Origin: Pasteurella sp049941595
GTDB lineage: Bacteria; Pseudomonadota; Gammaproteobacteria; Enterobacterales; Pasteurellaceae
Assembly (NCBI GenBank): GCA_049941595.1
Contig: JBNFNA010000004.1
Coordinates: 62,001 to 126,000, forward strand
Direction: 5' to 3'
DNA: 64,000 bases
The notes beneath the pieces are model-generated. The model was not told where the DNA came from and ran no database searches. It was given only the letters and a program-made list of their open reading frames with translations. The translations under genes were made by a program, and so were the position numbers. Each line of letters begins with the position of its first letter. Position 1 is the first letter of the stretch. Of the stretch, positions 51,363-59,963 are shown one piece after another.

Positions 51363-52453
51363 TATTCTAAGCCTTTCACATTTGGATTTTTGGTAATAAA
51401 CATTGCATCGCCATAACTAAAGAAACGATAGCGATTTTCTACCGCACTTTGATAGGCTTGCATTGTGTGTTTGTAGCCCGCAAAGGCAGAAACTAACATA
51501 ATTAAAGTACTTTCTGGCAAGTGGAAGTTTGTGATTAAGCAATCCACCACACGGAATTTTTTGCCGGGGTAAATAAAAATCGACGTATCCGAAAAATAAG
51601 GTTCGATTAATTGCGGACTTTGTTTTTCTTCTGTCGCTAATGCCGCACTTTCAACGGAACGCACAGAAGTGGTACCGACTGCAATCACACGCTTGCCAGC
51701 TTGTTTAGTGGCAATAATTGCATCGCATACCTCTTGTGACACTTCCACATATTCAGCGTGCATTTTGTGATCTTCAATATGTTCAACACGCACAGGTTGG
51801 AATGTGCCCGCACCCACGTGCAAAGTTACAAAAGCAAAATTTACCCCTTTTGCTTTCAGTTGTGCTAACAATTCATCATCAAAATGCAAGCCAGCTGTGG
51901 GCGCAGCCACTGCACCGGGGACTTTGTTATAAACTGTTTGATAACGTTCTTGGTCAGCGTCTTCATCTGGGCGGTCGATATAAGGCGGTAATGGCATATG
52001 CCCGATTTGTTGTAACACCTCTAAAAGTGCGGTCTGTTTTTCCGCAATTTCAAGTTCAAACAGGGTATCGTGGCGAGCCACCATCGTCATTTTTACGCCA
52101 TTATTTTCGCCAAGTTTATCTTCACCTAACCAAAGTTCAGCCCCTTCTTTTGGTGCTTTGGAAGAACGAACGTGCGCTAAAAAACGGGTATCCGTTAAAA
52201 TACGCTCAACTAAAACTTCAACTTTGCCACCACTGGCTTTACGACCAAACATTCGAGCGGGGATTACTCGAGTATTGTTAAAAATTAATAAGTCGCCTTC
52301 GTTAATTTGGTCGATCACATCAGCAAAAGTGCGGTGTGAAATTTCACCGTTTTCGCCATTTAATTGTAATAGTCGACTCGATTTACGCTCGGTTTTAGGG
52401 TAGCGAGCAATGAGCTCATCAGGTAAGTCAAAATGAAAATCTGCAACACGCAT
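51362..52453 (-). CDS. queA: S-adenosylmethionine:tRNA ribosyltransferase-isomerase
   Basis: A 363-residue enzyme that adds epoxycyclopentanediol from SAM to preQ1 in tRNA. Motifs are FHFDLPDELIARYP (about 6-19), LLIFNNTRVIPARMFG, AAPTAGLHFD, VTLHVGAGTFQPV and TNFHLPESTLIMLV. Length matches E. coli QueA (356). First gene of queA-HAD-tgt on the minus strand. Two uptake signals lie in the gene. Confidence 0.97.
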   Translation of the reverse strand: MRVADFHFDLPDELIARYPKTERKSSRLLQLNGENGEISHRTFADVIDQINEGDLLIFNNTRVIPARMFGRKASGGKVEVLVERILTDTRFLAHVRSSKAPKEGAELWLGEDKLGENNGVKMTMVARHDTLFELEIAEKQTALLEVLQQIGHMPLPPYIDRPDEDADQERYQTVYNKVPGAVAAPTAGLHFDDELLAQLKAKGVNFAFVTLHVGAGTFQPVRVEHIEDHKMHAEYVEVSQEVCDAIIATKQAGKRVIAVGTTSVRSVESAALATEEKQSPQLIEPYFSDTSIFIYPGKKFRVVDCLITNFHLPESTLIMLVSAFAGYKHTMQAYQSAVENRYRFFSYGDAMFITKNPNVKGLE

Positions 52454-52570
52454 AAAAAATAAATATCAGTTTATGTAAAAAATGTGGGCGTAAGTCTAGT
52501 GCGAATTAGGCGATTGTACAAGGAAAAATCGAGATTTTAGCGAATAAGCGCAATTTTCCAAATTTAGGCG

Positions 52571-52599
52571 AAAAAAAAGCCCTTTCAAAGCGAAAGGGC
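52571..52599 (-). terminator. Minus-strand terminator after the peroxidase relic
   Basis: GCCCTTTC (52579-52586) pairs with GAAAGGGC (52592-52599); the minus strand then has eight Ts. It probably once ended the peroxidase gene. Confidence 0.75.
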
Positions 52600-52684
52600 A
52601 AAAAATATATTTGGAGTCATACTTTTTAGGGTATGGCCTACATTATATGTGTATTTTTAACAAATGCAACAATTTTTTAACAAT

Positions 52685-52945
52685 TTATTCATTCTTTTTT
52701 AGCAATCGTTCATCTGTGAGAAGTTTTAAAAAGGCTTCTAATGCCACAATATCTCCATCTGAAAGCGGTTTAGCTGCTAATTTTTGATGTGCAATTGTGG
52801 GGCATATTCAGGCTTATCTCACGCCTTGCTTGGTTTCTGGGGTGACTGTGCGAGTAGGGTTATTGTAAGAATCCAAGTAGAGCAGTACTGTTTTCAATTC
52901 ATTAAACACGCCATTATGCAATGGCACAAATGCCAATTCGTGTGA
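52685..52945 (-). pseudogene. Relic of a cytochrome c peroxidase (MauG/Ccp family), C-terminal end
   Basis: The minus strand reads SHELAFVPLHNGVFNELKTV and LLYLDSYNNP, then meets TAA and TGA codons near 52810-52816, and continues in frame as HQKLAAKPLSDGDIVALEAF and LLTDERLL to a stop at 52685-52687. This matches the C-terminus of di-haem peroxidases (HNG.F..L..VL.......LSD.D...L.AFL..LTD). The haem CxxCH motifs are gone. The upstream end is replaced by the ytfE relic. Confidence 0.7.
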
Positions 52946-53138
52946 TGGAATTTGAACACGACGAGCATCAAAAAAGCATAACAATGCTCAAATCGCTTAT
53001 TAATGAAATGCCTCAACCAGAAGGTGCTTGCCAAAGTTGGTAAAATTATATTAGGTAATTCAATAGGTTATCAAGGATTTGAATAATTATATTCATACTG
53101 AAAATGAGATTTTATTTACGTGCGTATTGGCAGAATGA
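52921..53138 (+). pseudogene. ytfE: Relic of ytfE (iron-sulfur cluster repair di-iron protein)
   Basis: The plus strand reads MAQMPIRVMEFEHDEHQKS and LINEMPQPEGACQSW before a TAA at 53041-53043, then after a shift NNYIHTENEILF and LAE to a TGA at 53136-53138. These correspond to the PIRVM..EHDEA.., P...AC..W and ..HI..EN..LFP.AL segments of YtfE/ScdA, which repairs nitrosatively damaged clusters. The N-terminal third and the part between are missing. Confidence 0.7.
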
Positions 53139-53153
53139 TATTCAATAGACAAT

Positions 53154-53186
53154 AAAAAAGTGCGGTCATTTTTACCGCACTTTTGT
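53154..53186. terminator. dps terminator built from paired uptake signals
   Basis: AAAAGTGCGGT (ending 53166) and ACCGCACTTTT (53174-53184) form a stem with T-rich ends on both strands; both arms are uptake signals in inverted orientation, a common terminator form in this family. Confidence 0.8.
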
Positions 53187-53199
53187 TTATTTAGGAAAA

Positions 53200-53679
53200 T
53201 TATGCATTGCAAGTTTGGCAAGCTGCTGTCAGCATCCAAATTAATTTTTCTTGCTCTTTAATGTAGTCGCTCATTTGTGATGCAGTACCTTCATCATTTG
53301 CTTCACCGGCAACGTCTAAAATTGCACGTTGTTGTTTTAAAAGTTCTTTAAAGCCTTTCAATGTACCTGTTAAACATTCTTGTGCATTGCTTACACCGAT
53401 GTGCTCTTGAATAGTAGATTCTTTTAAATATTGGCTATATGCATTATTTGGCATATAACCTAAAGTTAAAATACGCTCTGCGATTTCGTCCACTTTAACC
53501 ACTAAATCATTATAAATTTCTTCAAATTTTGCGTGTAATTCAAAAAAGTTCACGCCTTTAATATTCCAGTGATAACCACGCACATTAGTATAAAATACTT
53601 GGTAGTTTGCTAATAATACGTTTAATTCTTTCGCTAATTTTTCAGATGATGCTTCACATAAACCGATTGCTGTTGTCAT
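53200..53679 (-). CDS. dps: Dps-type DNA-binding ferritin
   Basis: A 159-residue dodecameric mini-ferritin that stores iron with H2O2 and protects DNA. The inter-subunit ferroxidase residues appear in YHWNIKGVNFFELHAKFEEIYND (about 36-58: His, His, Asp/Glu pattern) and the four-helix core follows. It ends TAACQTCNA. It stands alone; its promoter must lie in the 218 bases toward prfC. Confidence 0.93.
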   Translation of the reverse strand: MTTAIGLCEASSEKLAKELNVLLANYQVFYTNVRGYHWNIKGVNFFELHAKFEEIYNDLVVKVDEIAERILTLGYMPNNAYSQYLKESTIQEHIGVSNAQECLTGTLKGFKELLKQQRAILDVAGEANDEGTASQMSDYIKEQEKLIWMLTAACQTCNA

Positions 53680-53850
53680 AAATCCCTCTCTAATGTTATT
53701 TAATTAAGCCTGCGGTACAAAACATAAACTCATTATGAGTTGTATGGGGATATCATACACTTTATGAACAAAAAAGGAAATTGTTAAGAATGATATATTT
53801 GATAGGTAATACGCATTAATCACCTAATTTTTGAAAGGATATTTAAAATA

Positions 53851-53890
53851 CAAAGTGTGGTAAAATTTTTAGATTTTTTACCGCACTTTG
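53851..53890 (-). terminator. prfC terminator
   Basis: CAAAGTGTGGTAAAA (53851-53865) can pair with TTTTTACCGCACTTTG ending at 53890 with one G-U; the T-run on the minus strand is weak. One arm is an uptake signal. Confidence 0.5.
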
Positions 53891-53897
53891 AAGAGGA

Positions 53898-55487
53898 TTA
53901 GTGTTCTCTGGTCTTGAAGAACTGAACGCCAGGATAACGTTCTTGAGCAAGGTTCAAGTTCACCATTGTCGGTGCGATATAAGTTAAGTTATCCCCACCG
54001 TCTAAGGCTAAGTTTTGTTCATTTTTACGTTTAAATTCTTCAAATTTTTTCGCATCGTCACATTCAACCCAACGTGCTGTTGCCACGTTGATGTTTTCGT
54101 AAATTGCTTCCACGTTATATTCTGATTTCAAACGAGAAACCACCACGTCAAACTGTAACACACCAACCGCACCTACGATCAAATCATTGTTCATTAGTGG
54201 GCGGAACACTTGCACAGCGCCTTCTTCAGAAAGCTGTACTAAGCCTTTTAACAGTTGTTTTTGTTTGAGTGGATCTTTCAAACGAATACGACGGAATAAT
54301 TCTGGTGCAAAGTTTGGAATCCCAGTGAATTTCAAATCTTCACCTTGAGTAAAGGTATCACCGATTTGAATTGTACCGTGGTTATGTAAACCAATAATAT
54401 CGCCTGCGTAAGCTTCTTCTGCGTGAGTACGATCGCCCGCCATAAAGGTTAACGCATCAGAAATTACCACATCTTTACCAATACGCACATGGCGGAGTTT
54501 CATTCCTTTTTCGTATTTACCTGACACAACTCGCATAAAGGCAACACGGTCGCGGTGTTTTGGATCCATATTTGCTTGGATTTTAAACACAAAGCCAGTC
54601 AGTTTCTGCTCGCTGCTTTCCACTGTGCGGCTATCTGCTTGGCGTGCTTGTGGAGCTGGTGCCCATTGGGTTAAACCGTCAAGGAAGTGATCAACACCGA
54701 AGTTACCTAACGCAGTACCAAAGAATACTGGCGTTAATTCACCACTTAAAAAAGCATCAAGATCAAATTCATTTGATGCGCCTTGAACCAGTTCTAACTC
54801 ATCACGTAATTGCTGTGCTAAGTTATCGCCTACTGCCGCATCAAGTTCAGGGTTATTTAAACCTTTCACTACACGTACTTCTTGGATCGTATGACCTTGT
54901 CCGGTTTGGTATAAATAGGTTTCATCTTTATATAAATGATACACCCCTTTGAATAATTTACCGCAACCAATTGGCCAAGTGATCGGCGTACAATGGATAT
55001 TTAACACATTTTCGACTTCGTCTAATAATTCCATTGGGTCACGAATATCACGGTCTAACTTATTCATAAAGGTTAAAATTGGGGTATCACGTAAGCGTGT
55101 CACTTCCATTAATTTGATGGTACGTTCCTCAACCCCTTTTGCACTGTCGATCACCATTAAACAACTGTCAACAGCGGTTAAAGTGCGGTATGTATCTTCC
55201 GAGAAGTCTTCGTGTCCCGGTGTATCTAATAAGTTGACTAAACAATCATTATAAGGGAATTGCATGACAGAGGTCGTAATAGAAATACCACGTTGCTTTT
55301 CCATTTCCATCCAGTCAGATTTAGCGTGCGCGCTTGAGCCTTTCCCTTTAACAGACCCCGCAGTTTGGATTGCTTGTCCGTAAAGTAAGACTTTTTCTGT
55401 GATGGTAGTTTTACCCGCATCGGGGTGAGAAATAATCGCAAAGGTGCGACGTTTATTAACTTGTTGTGGATAATCGTTCAATGACAT
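53898..55487 (-). CDS. prfC: Peptide chain release factor 3
   Basis: A 529-residue GTPase that removes RF1/RF2 from the ribosome after termination. G motifs: HPDAGKTTITEK (about 21-32), DTPGHEDFSEDTYR (about 88-101) and NKLDR near 142. Full length equals E. coli PrfC. It is divergent from purC. Monocistronic. Confidence 0.97.
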   Translation of the reverse strand: MSLNDYPQQVNKRRTFAIISHPDAGKTTITEKVLLYGQAIQTAGSVKGKGSSAHAKSDWMEMEKQRGISITTSVMQFPYNDCLVNLLDTPGHEDFSEDTYRTLTAVDSCLMVIDSAKGVEERTIKLMEVTRLRDTPILTFMNKLDRDIRDPMELLDEVENVLNIHCTPITWPIGCGKLFKGVYHLYKDETYLYQTGQGHTIQEVRVVKGLNNPELDAAVGDNLAQQLRDELELVQGASNEFDLDAFLSGELTPVFFGTALGNFGVDHFLDGLTQWAPAPQARQADSRTVESSEQKLTGFVFKIQANMDPKHRDRVAFMRVVSGKYEKGMKLRHVRIGKDVVISDALTFMAGDRTHAEEAYAGDIIGLHNHGTIQIGDTFTQGEDLKFTGIPNFAPELFRRIRLKDPLKQKQLLKGLVQLSEEGAVQVFRPLMNNDLIVGAVGVLQFDVVVSRLKSEYNVEAIYENINVATARWVECDDAKKFEEFKRKNEQNLALDGGDNLTYIAPTMVNLNLAQERYPGVQFFKTREH

Positions 55488-55579
55488 TGTTCTATTTGTA
55501 GGTTAATCGAGTTAAAAAGATGGCGTATTGTCGCTTATTTTAGTGTTCTTCTCAAATTTATTTATAAATTCAATAAAAA

Positions 55580-55622
55580 ATGCAAACGTTTGCTTATCTT
55601 TCAGAGCAAAGTGCGGTACAAT
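55580..55622 (+). promoter_or_regulatory. purC promoter with PurR box
   Basis: ATGCAAACGTTTGCTT (55580-55595) matches the PurR palindrome with one mismatch at each end. A -10 TACAAT lies at 55617-55622; the box overlaps the -35 region. An uptake signal lies between. Confidence 0.75.
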
Positions 55623-55664
55623 ATGCGCCGATTTTTATTATATAAAAAAATAAGGTGCAAACAG

Positions 55665-56525
55665 ATGACTCAGCTTAGTCTAAAAAAAATCTATTCAGGC
55701 AAAGTGCGCGATCTTTATGAGATTGATGATAAACGTATGTTGATGGTTGCAACAGATCGTTTGTCCGCATTTGATGTGATTTTGGACGATCCGATTCCTC
55801 GTAAGGGAGAAATTTTAACGCAGATTTCGAATTTCTGGTTTAACAAATTAGCACATATTATGCCGAATCATTTTACGGGGGAGACCGTTTATGATGTGTT
55901 ACCAAAAGTAGAAGCAGATGCGGTCAAAGATCGTGCGGTCGTGTGCAAGCGTTTAAATCCAATTAAAATCGAGTCAATTGTACGTGGTTATTTAACTGGT
56001 AGTGGTTTAAAAGATTATCAAAAAACAGGCACAATTTGTGGTTTAGCGTTACCTGAAGGGTTAGTAGAAGCAAGCAAATTGCCAGAGCCTATTTTTACTC
56101 CATCAAGCAAAGCTGAAGTAGGCGATCACGATATTAATATCAGCTATGAAGAGTGTGAAAAACTCATTGGTGCAGAGCTTGCCGTACAAGTGAAAGAAAA
56201 AGCAATTGCACTTTATAAAGCTGCTGCTGAATATGCATTAACAAAAGGTATCATTATTTGTGATACTAAATTTGAGTTTGGTTTAGATGAAAACGGGACT
56301 TTAACTTTAATGGATGAAGTTCTCACTCCTGATTCAAGTCGTTTTTGGTCGGTAGATACTTACCAAGAAGGCACTAATCCGCCGTCGTTTGATAAACAAT
56401 TTATTCGAGATTGGTTACAAAATAGCGGTTGGAATAAAGAACCTCCAGCACCGAAAGTGCCTGAAGAGGTGATTCAGAAAACTGTTGATAAATACCAAGA
56501 AGCATTGGATTTATTGACAAAATAA
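55665..56525 (+). CDS. purC: SAICAR synthetase
   Basis: A 286-residue enzyme joining aspartate to CAIR in purine synthesis. It begins MTQLSLKKIYSGKVRDLYEI; the ATG at 55665 has AAGGTG upstream, while an upstream in-frame extension has no family match. Later motifs are DRLSAFDVIL, IVRGYLTGSG and LMDEVLTPDSSRFW. It is about 50 residues longer than E. coli PurC (237). PurR-controlled. Confidence 0.95.
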   Translation: MTQLSLKKIYSGKVRDLYEIDDKRMLMVATDRLSAFDVILDDPIPRKGEILTQISNFWFNKLAHIMPNHFTGETVYDVLPKVEADAVKDRAVVCKRLNPIKIESIVRGYLTGSGLKDYQKTGTICGLALPEGLVEASKLPEPIFTPSSKAEVGDHDINISYEECEKLIGAELAVQVKEKAIALYKAAAEYALTKGIIICDTKFEFGLDENGTLTLMDEVLTPDSSRFWSVDTYQEGTNPPSFDKQFIRDWLQNSGWNKEPPAPKVPEEVIQKTVDKYQEALDLLTK

Positions 56526-56536
56526 GCAGAAAATCG

Positions 56537-56569
56537 GCTTTCTTCCTGTTTGGGAAGGAAGCTTTTTTT
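56537..56569 (+). terminator. purC terminator
   Basis: GCTTTCTTCC (56537-56546) pairs with GGAAGGAAGC (56553-56562) and seven Ts follow. Confidence 0.8.
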
Positions 56570-56594
56570 CAACACAAAAATTCAAAGGAGAATT

Positions 56595-57455
56595 ATGAAG
56601 TCGGTTTCAATAGTGGGATTAGGTTGGCTTGGCTTACCTTTAGCTCGCCATTTGAAGAATTTAGGTTGGGAAGTGAAAGGCAGTAAACGTACTCACGAAG
56701 GCGCAGAGCAAATGCGTTTAGTTCGTTTAGAAGCTTATCCATTAGAACTTACCCCTGAAATTAACGCCGATCCTGATGACTTAACTATTTTGTTATCGGT
56801 AGATTCATTAGTGATCAATATTCCACCTAGTCAATATTTTTTCAATCCACAACATTATGTATTAAGCATTCAAAATTTAGTCAATGAAGCGCTATTACAT
56901 AGTGTTAATCATATTATTTTTATCAGTTCCACTTCTGTCTTTCCTGAAGTTTCAGGGCATTTTGATGAATCTTGTCAACCTGAACCACAATCAGAAATTG
57001 CGAAAGCGATTCTTGAGGTAGAGCAGTGGCTGTCCCAGTTACAAAATATTGACTGCGATATTATTCGCTTTGGTGGGTTGGTCGGTGATGATCGCCATCC
57101 AGCGTATTCATTATCTGGCAAAGAGGTTAAGGCAAGTAATTCGCCTGTGAATTTAGTGCATTTTGATGATTGTGCAAGAGCAATTCAATTGTTGCTTGAG
57201 ACACCAAGTTATCAGCGCTTATATCACGTGGTGGCACCAGAACATCCAACCAAAGCAGAATATTATTCTGCGATGGCGGAAAAACTCGGTGTAGAAGCAC
57301 CGCACTTCATCTGTTCGGAACAAGATCCAGTACGCGTTATCCGTGCGGATAAAATTTGTCAGGAGCTTGATTTTGTTTACCAACACCCCGATCCTTATTT
57401 AATGTTATCAAATAAAGAAGAGTTTGGTGGACTTTCCGATGAGTTTTTGAAATAA
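56595..57455 (+). CDS. NAD(P)-dependent epimerase/dehydratase-like protein (YeeZ-like SDR)
   Basis: A 286-residue extended short-chain dehydrogenase. The Rossmann motif is SIVGLGWLGLPLARHL (about 4-19); NIPPSQYF and IFISSTSVFP occupy the places of the active-site strand, and RFGGLVGDDRHP follows. The usual YxxxK pair is not obvious, so catalysis is uncertain. AGGAG lies 5 bases before the ATG at 56595. The substrate is unknown; YeeZ of E. coli is the closest family I recognise. Confidence 0.8.
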   Translation: MKSVSIVGLGWLGLPLARHLKNLGWEVKGSKRTHEGAEQMRLVRLEAYPLELTPEINADPDDLTILLSVDSLVINIPPSQYFFNPQHYVLSIQNLVNEALLHSVNHIIFISSTSVFPEVSGHFDESCQPEPQSEIAKAILEVEQWLSQLQNIDCDIIRFGGLVGDDRHPAYSLSGKEVKASNSPVNLVHFDDCARAIQLLLETPSYQRLYHVVAPEHPTKAEYYSAMAEKLGVEAPHFICSEQDPVRVIRADKICQELDFVYQHPDPYLMLSNKEEFGGLSDEFLK

Positions 57456-57460
57456 TAAAG

Positions 57461-57474
57461 TGATTATTTAATCA
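57461..57474. promoter_or_regulatory. ARG-box-like palindrome upstream of argG
   Basis: TGATTATTTAATCA resembles half of an ArgR operator (TGAATWWWWATTCA) with two mismatches. It lies 36 bases before the argG ATG. Only one box is seen, while strong ArgR operators usually have two. Confidence 0.35.
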
Positions 57475-57509
57475 TTTTTTTTGCGTAATTATTTAAAACA
57501 AGGTTTAAT

Positions 57510-58850
57510 ATGTCAAACACAATTTTACAACAACTCCCACAAGGTCAAAAAGTCGGTATTGCGTTTTCAGGTGGTTTAGATACCAGTGCTGCGTTGCTTT
57601 GGATGCGTCAGAATGGAGCAATTCCTTACGCGTACACAGCAAATTTAGGCCAACCAGATGAAGAAGACTACAATGCAATCCCACGTAAAGCAATGGAATA
57701 TGGTGCAGAAAATGCACGTTTAATTGACTGTCGTGCACAACTCGCTCACGAAGGCATCGCTGCCATTCAAAGTGGTGCGTTCCACATCTCAACTGGCGGT
57801 ATTGCCTATTTTAACACTACGCCACTTGGTCGTGCAGTTACGGGGACAATGCTTGTTTCTGCAATGCGTGAAGATGATGTGAATATTTGGGGTGATGGTA
57901 GTACCTTTAAAGGTAACGACATTGAGCGTTTCTACCGCTACGGTTTATTAACTAACCCAAATCTTAAAATTTATAAACCTTGGTTAGACAACCAATTTAT
58001 CGATGAGCTAGGTGGCCGTCACGAGATGTCACAATTCCTCATTGCCAACGGTTTTGAATACAAAATGTCTGTAGAAAAAGCCTATTCAACAGACTCAAAT
58101 ATGCTTGGCGCAACTCACGAAGCAAAAGATTTAGAGCTTTTAAGTCGTGGTATGAGAATTGTTCAGCCAATTATGGGCGTACCATTCTGGCGTGAAGACA
58201 TTGAAGTTAAATCAGAAGAAGTGACAGTGCGTTTTGAAGAAGGTGTGCCTGTTGCATTAAATGGTAAAACATTCAGTGATCACGTTGAATTATTCCTTGA
58301 AGCAAACCGTATCGGTGGTCGCCACGGTTTAGGTATGTCAGACCAAATTGAAAACCGTATCATTGAAGCGAAATCTCGTGGTATTTATGAAGCGCCGGGA
58401 ATGGCGTTACTACATATTGCTTATGAGCGTTTAGTGAGTGCAATTCACAACGAAGATACTATCGAACAATATCGCATTAACGGTTTACGTTTAGGTCGCT
58501 TATTATACCAAGGCCGTTGGTTTGACCCACAAGCATTAATGCTACGTGAAACGGCTCAACGTTGGGTCGCTCGTGCGGTGACAGGCGAGGTGACATTAGA
58601 ATTACGCCGTGGTAATGACTACACGATTCTGAATACATCATCAGCGAATAGCACTTATCACCCTGAGCGTTTAAGTATGGAAAAAGTGGAAAATGCACCG
58701 TTTAGCCCAGTAGATCGTATTGGTCAATTAACAATGCGTAACTTAGACATCGTAGATACTCGTGATAAATTGGGTATTTATACACAAACTGGTTTATTAA
58801 GCATTTCAAAAGAATCATTTTTACCACAACTTAATAATAAAAAAGATTAA
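57510..58850 (+). CDS. argG: Argininosuccinate synthase
   Basis: A 446-residue enzyme joining citrulline and aspartate with ATP. The PP-loop is AFSGGLDTSAALLWM (about 18-32); GDGSTFKGNDIERF and RGIYEAPGMALLH follow. The length is that of the E. coli-type enzyme (447), longer than the common 400-residue type. With arcB nearby (citrulline-forming), it could serve arginine synthesis from ornithine. Followed by a terminator. Confidence 0.97.
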   Translation: MSNTILQQLPQGQKVGIAFSGGLDTSAALLWMRQNGAIPYAYTANLGQPDEEDYNAIPRKAMEYGAENARLIDCRAQLAHEGIAAIQSGAFHISTGGIAYFNTTPLGRAVTGTMLVSAMREDDVNIWGDGSTFKGNDIERFYRYGLLTNPNLKIYKPWLDNQFIDELGGRHEMSQFLIANGFEYKMSVEKAYSTDSNMLGATHEAKDLELLSRGMRIVQPIMGVPFWREDIEVKSEEVTVRFEEGVPVALNGKTFSDHVELFLEANRIGGRHGLGMSDQIENRIIEAKSRGIYEAPGMALLHIAYERLVSAIHNEDTIEQYRINGLRLGRLLYQGRWFDPQALMLRETAQRWVARAVTGEVTLELRRGNDYTILNTSSANSTYHPERLSMEKVENAPFSPVDRIGQLTMRNLDIVDTRDKLGIYTQTGLLSISKESFLPQLNNKKD

Positions 58851-58871
58851 GTGTAAATTTGCTTAAAATCG

Positions 58872-58916
58872 ACCGCGCTTTTATTGCCGTTGTGCATTGA
58901 AAGGGCGGTTTTTTTC
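58872..58916 (+). terminator. argG terminator
   Basis: ACCGCGCTTT (58872-58881) pairs with AAAGGGCGGT (58900-58909) with one mismatch and is followed by Ts. Confidence 0.7.
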
Positions 58917-59376
58917 ATTAAATATCTATGATCAAAAAGAAAATATTAGTCTTTATGATGCTTCATTTACATTTTTATTTCCAAACCGATTATTAATTGC
59001 CTCAATGCAAGGGCCTAAAGGTGAGAACGCTCTGGAGCTTGTGCGAAGTGCGACTAAACAATTACATGGTGTGAGACCAATGTTTATGTTGGTAAATGCA
59101 TTTAAATTGTTAGCACAAGAATTGAATTGTGAGTTAAATGGTATTCCACATAAACACCAAGCAAAATATCGTTGGAATGACTCAGCACGCTTATTATTTA
59201 ATTATGATGAGTTTTGGCAAGAAAATGAGGCAGAGTTAATTGGACAATATTGGCATATTCCGACAGAGATTCAACGCAAAGCGTTAGAGGATATTCAAAG
59301 TAAGAAACGTTCAATGTATAGAAAGCGTTATGAAATGCTTGATGCTTTAAAAGAGGCTCTTACAACACTAAAATAA
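58915..59376 (+). pseudogene. DUF535 (VirK/YbjX-like) protein, 5'-truncated
   Basis: About 150 residues matching the C-terminal half of DUF535 proteins: LYDASFTF, IASMQGPKGENALELVRSAT, KHQAKYRWNDSARLLFNYDEFW and SKKRSMYRKRYEMLDAL. Intact members have about 300 residues. The frame enters directly from the argG terminator, and the only upstream start (TTG, 58897) lies inside that hairpin without ribosome site. So the 5' half has been lost, probably by a deletion joining it to argG. Confidence 0.75.
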
Positions 59377-59393
59377 TGAGTGATTTTAGCTGG

Positions 59394-59864
59394 TTATAAA
59401 GGCAATTCAGTTGAGTTTTTCACAGTTTTGAGCGCTATTTCAGACTTGATATTTTTTATTCCAATTTCTTTAGTCAGGTAGCGCATTTTTAAAGAATGGA
59501 ATTCGTCTAAATCGGAAACAAAGACTTTTAAGATAAAATCATAATCGCCCGCCATTAAATGGCATTCTGCAATTTGTGGCAGTGATTTCATTTCAAACAT
59601 AAAACGTTCACGTAATTTTAAATCCTCTTCAAAAAAAGAGCCTAAGACATAAATAACTAGGCTACAATTTAACTTTTGTGGGTTTAGTAGGGCAACATAA
59701 TTATCAATAACACCACTTTCCTCAAGTTGGTTGACTCTACGTAAGCAAGCAGAATTAGATAATCCAATTTCTTTTGCTAATTCGTTGTTATGTAAGCGAC
59801 CATTTCGTTGTAATGCTTTTAAGATCCGAGTGTCAATGTTATCGAAAATTTTATCTTTAGGCAT
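59394..59864 (-). CDS. Lrp/AsnC-family transcriptional regulator
   Basis: A 156-residue regulator with an N-terminal helix-turn-helix (IDTRILKALQRNGRLHNNEL to ACLRRVNQLEESGVI, about 10-50) and a C-terminal ligand-binding RAM domain (about 68-145). It lies just downstream of the YfcC carrier on the same strand, 99 bases apart, so it might control the arcBC-yfcC genes in response to an amino acid; this is an inference. It is not Lrp itself, judging from the N-terminus. Confidence 0.88.
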   Translation of the reverse strand: MPKDKIFDNIDTRILKALQRNGRLHNNELAKEIGLSNSACLRRVNQLEESGVIDNYVALLNPQKLNCSLVIYVLGSFFEEDLKLRERFMFEMKSLPQIAECHLMAGDYDFILKVFVSDLDEFHSLKMRYLTKEIGIKNIKSEIALKTVKNSTELPL

Positions 59865-59963
59865 ATCCCAACCCTATTGAGCGTCTATTTGTTTATTTTT
59901 TGATTATAGCAAGGCTGTCATTTAAAATCTGTGATCAATGACAGCCTTTGAGAAATAGATCAT

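Larger units (their letters stand above)
52454..53199. other. 746-base relic region between queA and dps
   Basis: No intact gene. It contains a strong minus-strand terminator, the decayed end of a cytochrome c peroxidase gene (minus), a decayed ytfE (plus) and the dps terminator; see those entries. The two relics run into each other near 52920-52945. Confidence 0.7.

Noticed and set aside
51718..52281. A 187-codon frame antisense to queA
   Set aside because: It lies fully inside a highly conserved gene and shows no recognisable domain or start site.
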